Origin: Mesorhizobium sp. INR15
Lineage (GTDB): Bacteria > Pseudomonadota > Alphaproteobacteria > Rhizobiales > Rhizobiaceae
Reading direction: 5' to 3'
Assembly: GCF_015500075.1 (NCBI RefSeq)
Contig: NZ_CP045499.1
Location: 325,301 to 389,300 of the forward strand
Length of the DNA: 64,000 bases
Of this stretch, positions 53,969 to 63,415 are shown piece after piece. A model generated the notes under the pieces. That model was not told where the DNA came from, ran no database searches, and saw only the letters and a program-made list of their open reading frames with translations. How positions within the stretch are numbered: position 1 is the stretch's first letter; each line of letters begins with the position of its first letter. Both the position numbers and the translations under genes were made by a program.

Positions 53969-54723
53969 GCGATTTCCACCGCGCGGCTAAAGGAGGCTTG
54001 TCGGCCATAAAACTCGAAGCTCTGCTGAGACAAGTAGGGGCCGAACGCTACCACCACCGTCACCCTTTTCATCAAAAGATGATCAGCGGCGCACTCTCGA
54101 AAACGGAGATGCAAGCATGGGCGCTGAACCGCTTTTGTTACCAAGCCGTGATTCCTCGCAAGGACGCGATGATCCTCGCCCGTGCCGAGGATCCCGCCTT
54201 TCGTGCTGCATGGCGCAGGCGCATCGAGGATCATGACGGAGCGGACGGCTGGAGTGGGGGTATAAAGCGATGGCTGCATCTTGCAACCTCCCTCGGTCTC
54301 GACGCTGACGTCGTCAAGAGCGAACGGCTGGCGCTGCCGGCAACACGTTTCGCAGTCGGTGCCTATCTCTCTTTCTGCACGAACCGGACGCTAATGGAGG
54401 CGGTCGCGTCGTCACTGACGGAGATGTTCTCGCCGGCCATAATCGGCGAGCGAGTTCCGGCAATGCTGGCTAAATACGATTACGTCACCGAGGACACGCT
54501 GGCTTATTTCACGCGACGTCCCGAACAGGCTACGCGCGATGCCGACTTCGCCTTGGCATACGTTCTCAAACATGCCACCACGCCGGAGCGACAGCAGCAG
54601 GTGGTCGATGCCCTCGTATTCAAATGCGATCTCCTTTGGGCGATGCTAGACGCTCTTCAGCATGCCTATGGCGAGAAGACAAACATACCGCCCGGCGCCT
54701 TCTGTCTGGAACTTTCGCCATGA
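53965..54723 (+). CDS. pqqC: Pyrroloquinoline-quinone synthase PqqC
   Basis: 252 residues of the TENA/THI-4 helical fold, with RYHHRHPFHQKMISGALSKT, ALNRFCYQAVIPRKDAMILA and TEMFSPAIIGERVPAMLAKY. It closes the ring and performs the final eight-electron oxidation. The TTG start at 53965 overlaps the pqqB stop and has GGAG seven bases upstream; a GTG at 53929 is the alternative. Confidence 0.93.
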   Translation: MSDFHRAAKGGLSAIKLEALLRQVGAERYHHRHPFHQKMISGALSKTEMQAWALNRFCYQAVIPRKDAMILARAEDPAFRAAWRRRIEDHDGADGWSGGIKRWLHLATSLGLDADVVKSERLALPATRFAVGAYLSFCTNRTLMEAVASSLTEMFSPAIIGERVPAMLAKYDYVTEDTLAYFTRRPEQATRDADFALAYVLKHATTPERQQQVVDALVFKCDLLWAMLDALQHAYGEKTNIPPGAFCLELSP

Positions 54724-55016
54724 CGGAGCTGCGAAAAAGAGCGCTGTTGGCACCACATTCTGTTCCGTTCCTGCCAAAACACGTGCGCATTCAGTTCGAT
54801 CCCGTCCGAAGCGCATTCGCCGTACTGTCGCCCGAGAAGGTTTTTTGGCCGAACGAGATCAGTCTCGACATATTGCGGCGTTGCAATGGGCGTTCCTCGG
54901 TCGCTCAGATCATCGCCGGTCTTGCCGCCGAGTATGACGCGCAGGAGGAGGACGTTGCGACCGACGTCATCGCGTTCCTACAGGGATGGTCCGACCAGCT
55001 GTTGGTCAAGCTATGA
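54720..55016 (+). CDS. pqqD: PQQ peptide chaperone PqqD
   Basis: 98 residues with the RRE wing-helix fold: PKHVRIQFDPVRSAFAVLSP, NEISLDILRRCNGRSSVAQI and the acidic helix after it. It binds PqqA and presents it to PqqE. It overlaps pqqC and pqqE by four bases each (ATGA), so the series is translationally coupled. Confidence 0.93.
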   Translation: MTELRKRALLAPHSVPFLPKHVRIQFDPVRSAFAVLSPEKVFWPNEISLDILRRCNGRSSVAQIIAGLAAEYDAQEEDVATDVIAFLQGWSDQLLVKL

Positions 55017-56137
55017 GCGCACCCCTCCTACCTCCTATCGGCATGTTAGCGGAACTAACACATCGCTGCCCCCTGCAATGCCCCTATTGCTCTAACCCGG
55101 TCGAACTGCTGAAGGCTAATCGCGAACTCGATACGCGGACCTGGCTGGAGCTGTTCGAGCAGGCCGCCGAACTTGGCGTTCTTCAGGTACATTTGTCAGG
55201 CGGTGAGCCAACGCTGCGCCGGGATCTCGAGCAGATCATAGCCAGGCTTTCCGCCCAAGGCGTTTATACCAACCTAATCACTGCGGGCGTCGGCATTGCC
55301 GATGGCCGCATCGAGGCATTTGCTGAAGCTGGGCTCGACCATCTGCAACTCAGTTTTCAGGGTGCGAGACCGGAGACCACAGAGCGTATCGGCAATCATC
55401 GGGGTAGCCACGAGAAGAAGCTCGCCACCGCGCGACGCGCTCGTGCGGCGGGCTTGCCGTTGACCATCAACGCACCCATCCACCGCCACAATATCGAAGA
55501 GGTGCCGGGATTCATTGAACTTGCACTTTCGCTTGATGCCGAGCGCCTCGAGATCGCCAATGTACAATACGCCGGATGGGCGTTGACCAACCGCGGTGCA
55601 TTGATGCCTGATCGCGCTGCGGTCGACAGGCAGGTCGACATCGTGGCGACGGCGCGCGAGCGGCTGGCGGGCATCATGAACATTGACTTCGTCACCCCAG
55701 ACTATTTCGCCACCTTTCCGAAGCCGTGTATGGGGGGCTGGGCGCGCGACGCATTCATTGTCACACCCGACGGCACGGTGCTTCCATGCCATGCAGCGGA
55801 GACGATACCGTCGCTCTCCTTCGAGCGATTCGGGTCCCGCGGCCTCATGGAAATCTGGCGCGACTCGCCGGCATTCAATGCGTTTCGCGGCGTCGACTGG
55901 ATGCAGGAGCCTTGTCGCACTTGCGATCGGCGCGAAATCGATTGGGGCGGCTGTCGCTGCCAAGCGATGGCAATCGCGGGGGATGCCGCGGCAACAGACC
56001 CGGCTTGCGTAAAATCGGTCATCCATTCCCGTATGGAAATATTGGTCAGGAATGCCGTGTCAGGGGCTGTGCCGGGCGAGAAAGACATCAGCCCGTTCGT
56101 CTATCGCCGCATAGCCCAACAACCTCCCTCAAAATAG
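55013..56137 (+). CDS. pqqE: Radical SAM/SPASM enzyme PqqE
   Basis: 374 residues. The radical SAM cluster motif is Cys19, Cys23 and Cys26 (CPLQCPYC), LSGGEPTLR is the GGE SAM-binding block, and the C-terminal SPASM cysteines include EPCRTCDRREIDWGGCRCQA. It makes the Glu-Tyr carbon-carbon bond in PqqA. No pqqF protease gene is seen in the window, so proteolysis is probably done elsewhere. Confidence 0.94.
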   Translation: MSAPLLPPIGMLAELTHRCPLQCPYCSNPVELLKANRELDTRTWLELFEQAAELGVLQVHLSGGEPTLRRDLEQIIARLSAQGVYTNLITAGVGIADGRIEAFAEAGLDHLQLSFQGARPETTERIGNHRGSHEKKLATARRARAAGLPLTINAPIHRHNIEEVPGFIELALSLDAERLEIANVQYAGWALTNRGALMPDRAAVDRQVDIVATARERLAGIMNIDFVTPDYFATFPKPCMGGWARDAFIVTPDGTVLPCHAAETIPSLSFERFGSRGLMEIWRDSPAFNAFRGVDWMQEPCRTCDRREIDWGGCRCQAMAIAGDAAATDPACVKSVIHSRMEILVRNAVSGAVPGEKDISPFVYRRIAQQPPSK

Positions 56138-56198
56138 CAAAAACGCATGCAACCGTTCAGGCCACACGGCGTTAATCCGAAAAGGCGGGGAGGGTTGC

Positions 56199-58027
56199 AT
56201 GCGCATTCTACTGACCATAGCGGCTTTAGCTGCCATGACAGGGTCGGGACAAGCGCAATCAGCACCTACGGCGGGGATACCAAAATCGTACTCGGACGCC
56301 ACGGCAAATTTTGCCGGCGCCGGCAAGCCCGGCGAATGGACAAGTCAGGCACGCGATTATGCGAACACCCGGTTTAGCCCTCTTAAAGAAATAACCCCCG
56401 ATAATGTTGGCAAGCTGAAGGTGGCCTGGACATTCTCGGACGGCACGCAATACGGTCATGAGGGCGCGCCGCTGGTAGTAGGCGATACGATGTATGTAGT
56501 TTCGCCCTATCCCAACACGGCCTATGCGCTGATCTTTCGAAGCGGGACCTTCGATCAAGTGGAAGTTCGACCCCAATCCTTCCCCCCAGGCAATTGGCAA
56601 GGCCTGCTGCGATGCCGTTCTTCGGGGTTGGGCTTATGCCGACGGTAAATTGATCTACAATCTCCTCGACGACCACACTGTCGCTGTTGATGCGTCGACA
56701 GGAAAAGAGGTCTGGGCGGACGGCCTTGGATAGCTTGGAACATGGCGTGACCATGACCCAATCGGCCTTTGCCCGCCGACGGCAAAGTATTCGTCGGCAA
56801 CTCCGGCGGTGAGATGGGCGTCAATGGGTGGTTGGCCGCCCTGGATGTCGGCACCGGAAGGAAATCTGGCGCGCGCACGCTGTCGGCCCGGACACGGATG
56901 TCCGTATCGGCGACAGTTTCAAACCCTATTACGACTGGATTGAAGGGTAAGGACCTGGGGATCAAAACCTGGCCAGTGGACGCCTGGAACACGGGTGCCG
57001 GTGCTTCATGGGGGTTCGTGTCCTATGACAAAAGACCAAGACAATTTACTATGGCACCAGCAATCCTGGTCCCGCGTGCCGGCCCAGCGTCCCGGCGGAC
57101 AACTTGTGGACCAGCGCGATGTTCGCGCGGGATCCAGAGACCGGAATGGCCAAGTGGGCCTATCAGTTCACCCCGCATGACCAATGGGACTATGACGGCG
57201 TCAACGAAGCGGTTCTGCTTGACATGCCGATCGACGGCAAGATGCGTCAGACTCTGGTGGCATTTCGACCGCAACACGTATGCCTACACGATCGACCGCA
57301 ACACCGCGAAGTGCTGCTGGCCAATACTTTTGCCTATCAGAACTGGTCCACCGGCTTCGACAAGAAGGCTGGACGGCCGATCGTAGATCCGGCCCGCGAG
57401 CCCCAAGCCCGGTGTGAAGATCGACAGGGTCTGTCCACCCGACATAGGGCAGAAGGACTGGGAGCCGCCGGCCTTCAGTCCGAACACCGGCTACTCTATG
57501 TCGGTGTGTTCAACATCTGTATGGGCCTGACGGACCACGAAGTCTCCTACATTTCCGGTACGCCCTATGATGGCATGGAGATGGAGCGGTTTTCAGTGGA
57601 CGGCCCCGATGGAAACTGGGGCGGCCTGATCGCCTGGGACCCAGCTCATGGCAAGAAGATCTGGGAAAGTCCCAGAGAAATTCATGGTCATGAGTGGCGT
57701 CATTGCACGGCGAGCAATCTCATCTTTTACGGCACCACGGATGGATGGTTTCCGCGCGCTAAGACGCGTGGACGGGCAAAGTTCTTTGGTCGCAAAAACT
57801 CGGCTCGGGCATCATTGGACAGCCGATCACCTATATTGGGCCTGATAACCGGCAGTATGTGGCTGTTGCCGCCGGAGTGGGAGGTGCCGCGATGGTGCAG
57901 AAGGAGCGGCCTGGCTTCCTGCCGCGCGGCAATACGATCTATGTTTTTTTCCGTCGATGGCGACACAGTCAAGACAGCGGCCGACGCCACTCCTATCCCC
58001 GTTGGAGCGGCCACTCAGCAGCAGTAA
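56199..58027 (+). pseudogene. PQQ-dependent alcohol dehydrogenase (methanol/ethanol type), many frameshifts
   Basis: GGGGAGG before ATG 56199 and a signal peptide (MRILLTIAALAAMTGSGQAQ) start the gene, and pieces of one protein follow in three frames to a stop at 58027. They include EWTSQARDYANTRFSPLKEI, NSGGEMGVNGWLAALDVG, NTGAGASWGFVSYD, HDQWDYDGVNEAVLLDMP, VSYISGTPYDGMEMERFS and the closing VKTAADATPIPVGAATQQ. WDYDG gives the catalytic Asp followed two residues later by a second Asp, the mark of lanthanide-dependent enzymes (XoxF, ExaF, PedH) as against the Ala/Ser/Thr of calcium types. At least six single-base indels would have to be corrected. The repaired protein would be periplasmic, about 600 residues, with electrons passed to the cytochrome c encoded next. 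Confidence 0.85.
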
Positions 58028-58042
58028 CCGCCAGAATTCGCC

Positions 58043-58582
58043 ATGTCACTCGGTCGCATTCTTATCGCCGTGCTCATCCTCCTGGCTGTCGGCGCAGGCG
58101 CGACGGGATGGCTGATTATGACACAGAGGCAGTCGCAGAATCGAATAGACGTCGCCTATCCGGAAGGAATTGCCGCGGTTGTCCCCCTGGGCTTGAGCGC
58201 GGGTAGGTCGCCGACTCTGAGTGCCAGCACCGCGAATCCATTGGCTAACGATCCTAACTCTGTCCAGGAAGGCAAGAAACTCTTCACGTCGATGAACTGT
58301 GCGGGTTGTCATGGCTATAAAGCCAAGGGTGGGATGGGACCGGATCTCACGGACACGGCCTGGCGTTATGGCGGCACCCCGATAGATGTCTACAAGAGCA
58401 TTTACGAGGGGCGCCCTCAAGGAATGCCGGCTTGGGGTAACGCTCTGCCTCCCCAAAGCTTGTGGCAACTGGTCGCTTATCTGCAGTCGTTGGGCGGTAC
58501 ATTCAGCGCCTCGTCGGGTGACGGCAAGCAGCAAGCGGCGGCTGACCAGGGACAGGGAGCCCCGGCGGGACAAAAGCAATGA
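58043..58582 (+). CDS. Membrane-anchored cytochrome c
   Basis: 179 residues. One N-terminal helix (ILIAVLILLAVGAGATGWL) anchors it to the membrane, and the class I cytochrome has CAGCH at about residue 90 with the axial Met in GRPQGMPAWGNALP. A Gln/Ala-rich tail follows. It lies between the PQQ dehydrogenase and the oxidase subunit II gene and is probably the electron carrier between them. It overlaps coxB by four bases. Confidence 0.88.
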   Translation: MSLGRILIAVLILLAVGAGATGWLIMTQRQSQNRIDVAYPEGIAAVVPLGLSAGRSPTLSASTANPLANDPNSVQEGKKLFTSMNCAGCHGYKAKGGMGPDLTDTAWRYGGTPIDVYKSIYEGRPQGMPAWGNALPPQSLWQLVAYLQSLGGTFSASSGDGKQQAAADQGQGAPAGQKQ

Positions 58583-59563
58583 GGCGCGTGGCGTCTCTCT
58601 TTTTGTTCACCGTTGCGCTTTCCGGTTGCAGCGGGTCTCCACTCGGCTATCTCGACGCGACAAGCCCGATTGCTGGAGCCATTGCCAGCCTTGGCCTCGG
58701 CCTCACGGCAATTTCGATCGCGGTCTGCATTGTTGTCGGCGTGTTGCTTGTCGTGGCCCTATGGCGCGGACGGCGGGCGCACGATCTCGCGATAACGCCG
58801 GTCAATGATCGTACGGCCATTCGATGGATCGGATTTGGCGTAGCAATTTCGACAGTCTTTCTCGTTGGCTCGGCAGTATGGACGCTCCTTACGGTGAGTT
58901 CGATCAGTCAGCCGGCACAGGCCAGCGCGCTCAGCATTGATGTCATCGGCCAGGAATGGTGGTGGGCAGTCAAATATCGATCGTCGAATCCTGCGCGCGA
59001 ATTCATCACCGCCAATCAGCTGTGATTCCGTAGGTGTTCCGGTACAAATCAATTTGACATCCAAGGATGTCATTCATTCCTTTTGGGTGCCGAACTCGGC
59101 GGCAAGATGGATATGATCCCGTCGCGCACCAATGTCACCTGGCTCCAGGCTGACAAGGTCGGCGACTTTCGCGGTCAATGCAGCGAATTCTGCGGTCTCC
59201 AGCATGCCAACATGGCGTTCAATGTGCGCGTGCTGTCGAAACCCGATTTCGAAGCCTGGTGGGACCGCCAGCTTCTACCGACCGTAGGATCAGGGGATGA
59301 TCCGCGCCTCAAGACATTCCTCGTGCGCTGCGCTGCCTGCCACACGATAAGGGGTACTCCCGCCGGAGGCATTCTGGGACCTGACCTCTCGCATTTCGGG
59401 ATCGCGAGACGATCGCTTCAGGTCTGATGACCAACACGCCCGCCAATCTGGCCAAATGGATCAACAACACGCAGACCATCAAGCCGGGCGTCAAGATGCC
59501 GGAACTCCATATGCTCGCCAGTGAGATCGACGACGTAACCACCTATCTGGAGGGGCTGAAATG
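58579..59563 (+). pseudogene. coxB: caa3-type cytochrome c oxidase subunit II with frameshifts
   Basis: A lipoprotein-type start (LFLFTVALSGCSGS) and two helices lead to IDVIGQEWWWAVKYR. The frame is lost near 59020 and 59090 (apparent loss of single G bases in GG pairs) and resumes with ELGGKMDMIPSRTN and the CuA site CSEFCGLQHANM. A fused cytochrome c domain follows (VRCAACHTIRGTPAGG), with one more indel near 59400, and ends TTYLEGLK at 59563. The fused haem domain marks caa3-type oxidases. Pattern and position of indels suggest sequence error. Confidence 0.82.
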
Positions 59564-61529
59564 ACGGCCGTGCACCCCAATATGGAAGTTGCCTCCAGAC
59601 GCCGGAAACTCCTCGATATCTGGGAAACAGCCCCCGGTCTGTACGGCTGGTTGGCGACCGTCGATCACAAGACCATCGGCATCCGGGGGGGCGGGGGGGG
59701 GGCGCGGGGGCGGGGGGCGGTCGCGGTTATCTGTGCACAGCGTTCTTCTTCCTGGTGATCGGCGGGATCGAAGCGCTGGCGATGCGAGTCCAATTGGCCC
59801 AGCCGGACCTTAAAATTCTGTCGCCCGATGCCTACAACCAGCTTTTCTCGATGCATGGCACGACCATGATGTTCCTCTATGCCCTGCCTATGCTGTCGGG
59901 TTTTTCCAACTACCTGTGGCCGTTGATGCTGGGTTCGCGCGACATGGCTTTTCCGCGACTGAATGCGTTGAGCTATTGGGTTTTTCTGTTTGCGGGCATT
60001 TTCCTCTACATCAGCTTTCCGCTTGGTCAGGCGCCAAATGGTGGCTGGTTCGCATACGTGCCAAACACGAGCCTCGAATACGACCCAGGCATCAACATGG
60101 ACGTTTCGCGCTTGGACTGGTCTTTCTCGGCATTTCAACTGTGGTCGGTTCAGCAATTTCATCGTGACGCTGCTGAGGTCGTGCGCCCGGAATGTCCGTC
60201 AACCGACTGCCAATATTGTCTGGGGCACGCTCACGGCCTCGGCTGCGAACCTGCTCGCGGTTCCGGCGGTAAGCCTCGCCTGCGCCATGCTCTGGCTCGA
60301 TCGTCGATATGGCACACATTTCTTTCGACGTTAAAGGCGGCGGTCAGCCTCTGCTTTGGCAGCACCTGTTCTGGATATTTGGCACCCTTGGGTTTATGCG
60401 CTTGTCCTGCCAGCAATGGGCATCGTTTCCGACGCACTCCCGGTCTTCTGCCGTCGACCGCTGGTTGGCTATACGCTGGTCGCGATCTCGACCGTGGCAA
60501 CGATGATCCTGGGCTTCGGCGTCTGGGTACATCACATGTTCGCGACAGGGCTTCCGTAATGTCCCTATCGTTCTTCAGTGCGCGAGTTTCGTCATCGCAA
60601 TTCCCAGCGCGATCGCCGTGTTCGCCTGGATCGCAACCATCTGGACGGGCAAACTTCAGTTAACAACGCCATTCCTTTTCTTCGCCGGCTTTATAATGCT
60701 GTTCGTCATCGGCGGGGTTTCGGGCTTCATGACGCATCGGTCGCACTCGACTGGCAACTGACCGACACCTACTTTATCGTCGCTCATCTCCACTACGTTC
60801 TGCTCGGGATCAATGTCTTCCCGGTCGTCGGCGGGCTGCATTTCTGGTTTCCAAAGATGACCGGCAGGATGATGGACGAGCGGCTCGGCAAATGGACCTT
60901 CTGGACCATGTTCATCGGGTTCAACGCCGCGTTCTTTCCCATGCATGTGACGGCTTGATGGGCATGCCCGACGCATCTATACCTACCCTACGGACATGGG
61001 CGTCGGATGGTTGAACATGTTGTCGACCCTCGGTGCGTTTGTCTTCGCCGTGGGTGTTTTTCTATTCCTTATCAACGTAGCAAAAAGTCTCAAATCGGGC
61101 TGCCGGCAGGTGACAATCCCTGGGACGCCAACCCTTGAATGGGCGACCACGTCTCCGCCGCCTGTCTATAATTTTGCGACGATTCCTCAAGTCGCCTCGC
61201 GTTATCCGCTGTGGGAGGATCGCCTTAAGGAGACCGAAGAGAGGTCGATAATCGGCGATGCCGTTCGTGACGGAATGGTCCTGGATAAAGGCAAGGAGAC
61301 AATCGGTGTGACACCGCTCGATGCCGAGCCCAATGTCGTATTGAAGATGCCCGGTGATAGCATTCTGCCGTTCTTGCTCTCGGTCGGCATGACGGGGTTG
61401 TTTTTCGGTTTGTTGGCGCAAGTCATCTGGTTGGTCGCCCTTGGCGCCGTATGCGAATTCGGCGTTCTGGCACTATGGCTGACGCCGGAGCCACACGCGG
61501 CATTGGAAGAGGTCGAAATCCATGACTGA
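59561..61529 (+). pseudogene. coxA: Cytochrome c oxidase subunit I with frameshifts and a poly-G patch
   Basis: Pieces in three frames give one subunit I: LYGWLATVDHKTIGI, FSMHGTTMMFLYALPMLSGF (haem a His), HPWVYALVLPAMGIVSD (CuB His and crosslinked Tyr), WVHHMFATGLP (CuB His pair), AHLHYVLLGINVFPVVGG (haem a3/a ligands), then WLNMLSTLGAFVFAVGVFLF and a C-terminal extension to 61529 with two more helices. Near 59694-59722 the frame is broken by a run of G with scattered C, where family members read IRYL. At least five further indels lie between 60100 and 60960. Overlaps coxC by eight bases. Confidence 0.82.
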
Positions 61530-62121
61530 CCGAACAGCCAGCGAAACACTACCGGTTGGCGGGTCCGGAACTGTTTCCACCGCGTGGTGGGGAATGGCCT
61601 GCCTCATCGCGACCGAGGCAATCCTGTTTGTCTATCTGATTTTCAGCTACGTCTATCTCGGCTCGCAGCAGACCGGTCCCTGGCCGCCGACGGGACCGCC
61701 GAGCCTGAAGCTCGTGATCCCCAACACCGTTATCTTGGTCGCCAGCAGCTTCGTGGTCGCCTGGGGCCAAAGCCAATTCCGGCAGACCGGGAACAGCCTC
61801 AGACTTGCGCTGGCGCTGGCAGGGACGATAATCCTTGGCTCCGCCTTCATCATCATTCAGGCCTTCGAATGGGCGGGAAAAGGCATCGTGCTCTCGACCA
61901 GTGCATATAGCTCCGCGTTCTTCATTCTCACCGGCGTGCATATGGCACACGTCGCGGTGGGACTACTGATCCTGACGATGCTGCTGGTCTGGACGCTTAT
62001 GGGCCGGTTCAGGGGCGTACATCACGAGCATATCGCACTTGGCGCGCTCTACTGGCACTTCGTCGATGTGGTATGGATCGTTGTCTTCATCACCGCCTAT
62101 GTGGTCCCTCAATTCTCATGA
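61522..62121 (+). CDS. coxC: Haem-copper oxidase subunit III
   Basis: 199 residues, five helices, intact. WWGMACLIATEAILFVYLIF holds the conserved Glu of helix I, IQAFEWAGKGI and SSAFFILTGVHMAHVAVGLL are family blocks, and it closes with GALYWHFVDVVWIVVFITAY. Its short form (no first two helices) is usual for caa3/bo3-type oxidases. It is the only unbroken oxidase subunit gene here. Confidence 0.9.
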   Translation: MTDRTASETLPVGGSGTVSTAWWGMACLIATEAILFVYLIFSYVYLGSQQTGPWPPTGPPSLKLVIPNTVILVASSFVVAWGQSQFRQTGNSLRLALALAGTIILGSAFIIIQAFEWAGKGIVLSTSAYSSAFFILTGVHMAHVAVGLLILTMLLVWTLMGRFRGVHHEHIALGALYWHFVDVVWIVVFITAYVVPQFS

Positions 62122-62535
62122 GCGCTCTACACCCCCTTGCCAAACGTGTTCACACCCTGCGCCTTGCGCCATGTTGCGCCCTACCACCTGATTTTGGCGG
62201 GGCTTTTCGCGGCACCGGGAGCGTGGCTATTGCAATTGCTGCTTTCGTATTTTCTAAACGGCGATCGTTGCCCTAAAGCCCCGCCGCTGCGATCATACCG
62301 TTCCTCACTGTGCCCACTGCAATCATCGCGGTGATTGCAGTGGCAACCTGTCTCTTTGGATTGTTCGCCGCCACCGAACATGGCGGCTTACTCGAGCGGA
62401 AGCTCCCGGGACCATCATGAGGCATTGACGGCTGGAGCTGGCCGAACTCGTTTCCTAGGGCTTTTGGGATTGTTTCGAGTTCCATCTTTCTCGTCGGCGC
62501 TCTGTTCGCGCTGCTTGTCCTTATCTGGTCTTGCC
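62118..62535 (+). pseudogene. Small membrane protein of the oxidase cluster, frameshifted
   Basis: ATG 62118 overlaps the coxC stop. After MSALHPLAKRVHTL the frame moves to HLILAGLFAAPGAWLLQLLL and then FLTVPTAIIAVIAVATCLFG, two or three helices with indels between. A similar small protein commonly lies after coxC in alphaproteobacterial caa3 clusters. The function is unknown. It ends unclearly near 62480. Confidence 0.45.
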
Positions 62536-63397
62536 ATGCGCCGTCCCCTTTTTCTGAGTGCGGCAGTGGCGGGAACCGCCAGCCCCGCATTAGCCCACGA
62601 CGCCGGTTCGGCCGTCTGGACATCATGGTTGGAGACCCACGGTCGAGGCGCTGCTTGCCATTCTGCTGGCGCTGTATCTGACGGGCTGTGACAATGCTTT
62701 CGAGCCGACATCAGAAATGGGCGGTCAGCAAGGGTAGGGTGCTGGCGTTTTTTGCTGCTGTTCTAGCTCTTGTTTTAGCACTGCTGTCACCTGTCGACGC
62801 GCTTTCGGAAGAGTTGTTTTCGGTCCACATGTTTCAACATCTGCTGCTCATTCTCGCGGTTGCGCCGCTCCTCGCATATTCAAATGGCCATCTTGTCGTT
62901 TTGCGAGCGTTTTCAATTTCAACCAGGCGTTTATCGGGCAGGCAATCGCCGCGATCCCGGGCATGAAACAAGCAGCCCACAAGGAGGTTGCCGCCTGGAT
63001 AGCCGCAGGCTTATTCGTCACCACGATGTGGTTCTGGCACATTCCAGCGGCCTATGACTGGGCTCTTGGCAACGAAGCCGTCCACGTTTGTGAACACATC
63101 ACGCTTTTGGTGGCCGCCACGTTTTTCTGGCGCGTGGTACTCACCAGTGGCAAGCGACGCCTCAGCCCAGCAATGGCGGTCGTCCTCGTCTCATTGGTCG
63201 GCATACAAGGCTCGTTCCTTTCGGCGTTGATTATGTTTGCTCCTCATCCGCTTTACGCTGCCTATTCCGGCAATGGGCTTGACGACCAGGTACTGGCCGG
63301 CGTGCTGATGTGCATCCCTGCGTCTTTCGTCTATCTCGGCAGCACCATCTGGGCATTGTCGCGTATGTTGGGAAACAGTCGCACCCATGTCAGATAG
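62536..63397 (+). pseudogene. ctaG: CtaG-type caa3 oxidase assembly factor, frameshifted
   Basis: Starts MRRPLFLSAAVAGTASPALA (signal-like), then after indels near 62645 and 62900 continues with ALLSPVDALSEELFSVHMFQ, HLLLILAVAPLLAYS and an unbroken run from 62963: TTMWFWHIPAAYDWALGNEA, VCEHITLLVAATFFWRVVLT and VLMCIPASFVYLGSTIWALS. These His-rich helices are the CtaG_Cox family, which helps place copper in caa3-type oxidases. The downstream half alone is 144 codons and open. Confidence 0.82.
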
Positions 63398-63415
63398 CAT
63401 CGAGCCCGAGGCATC

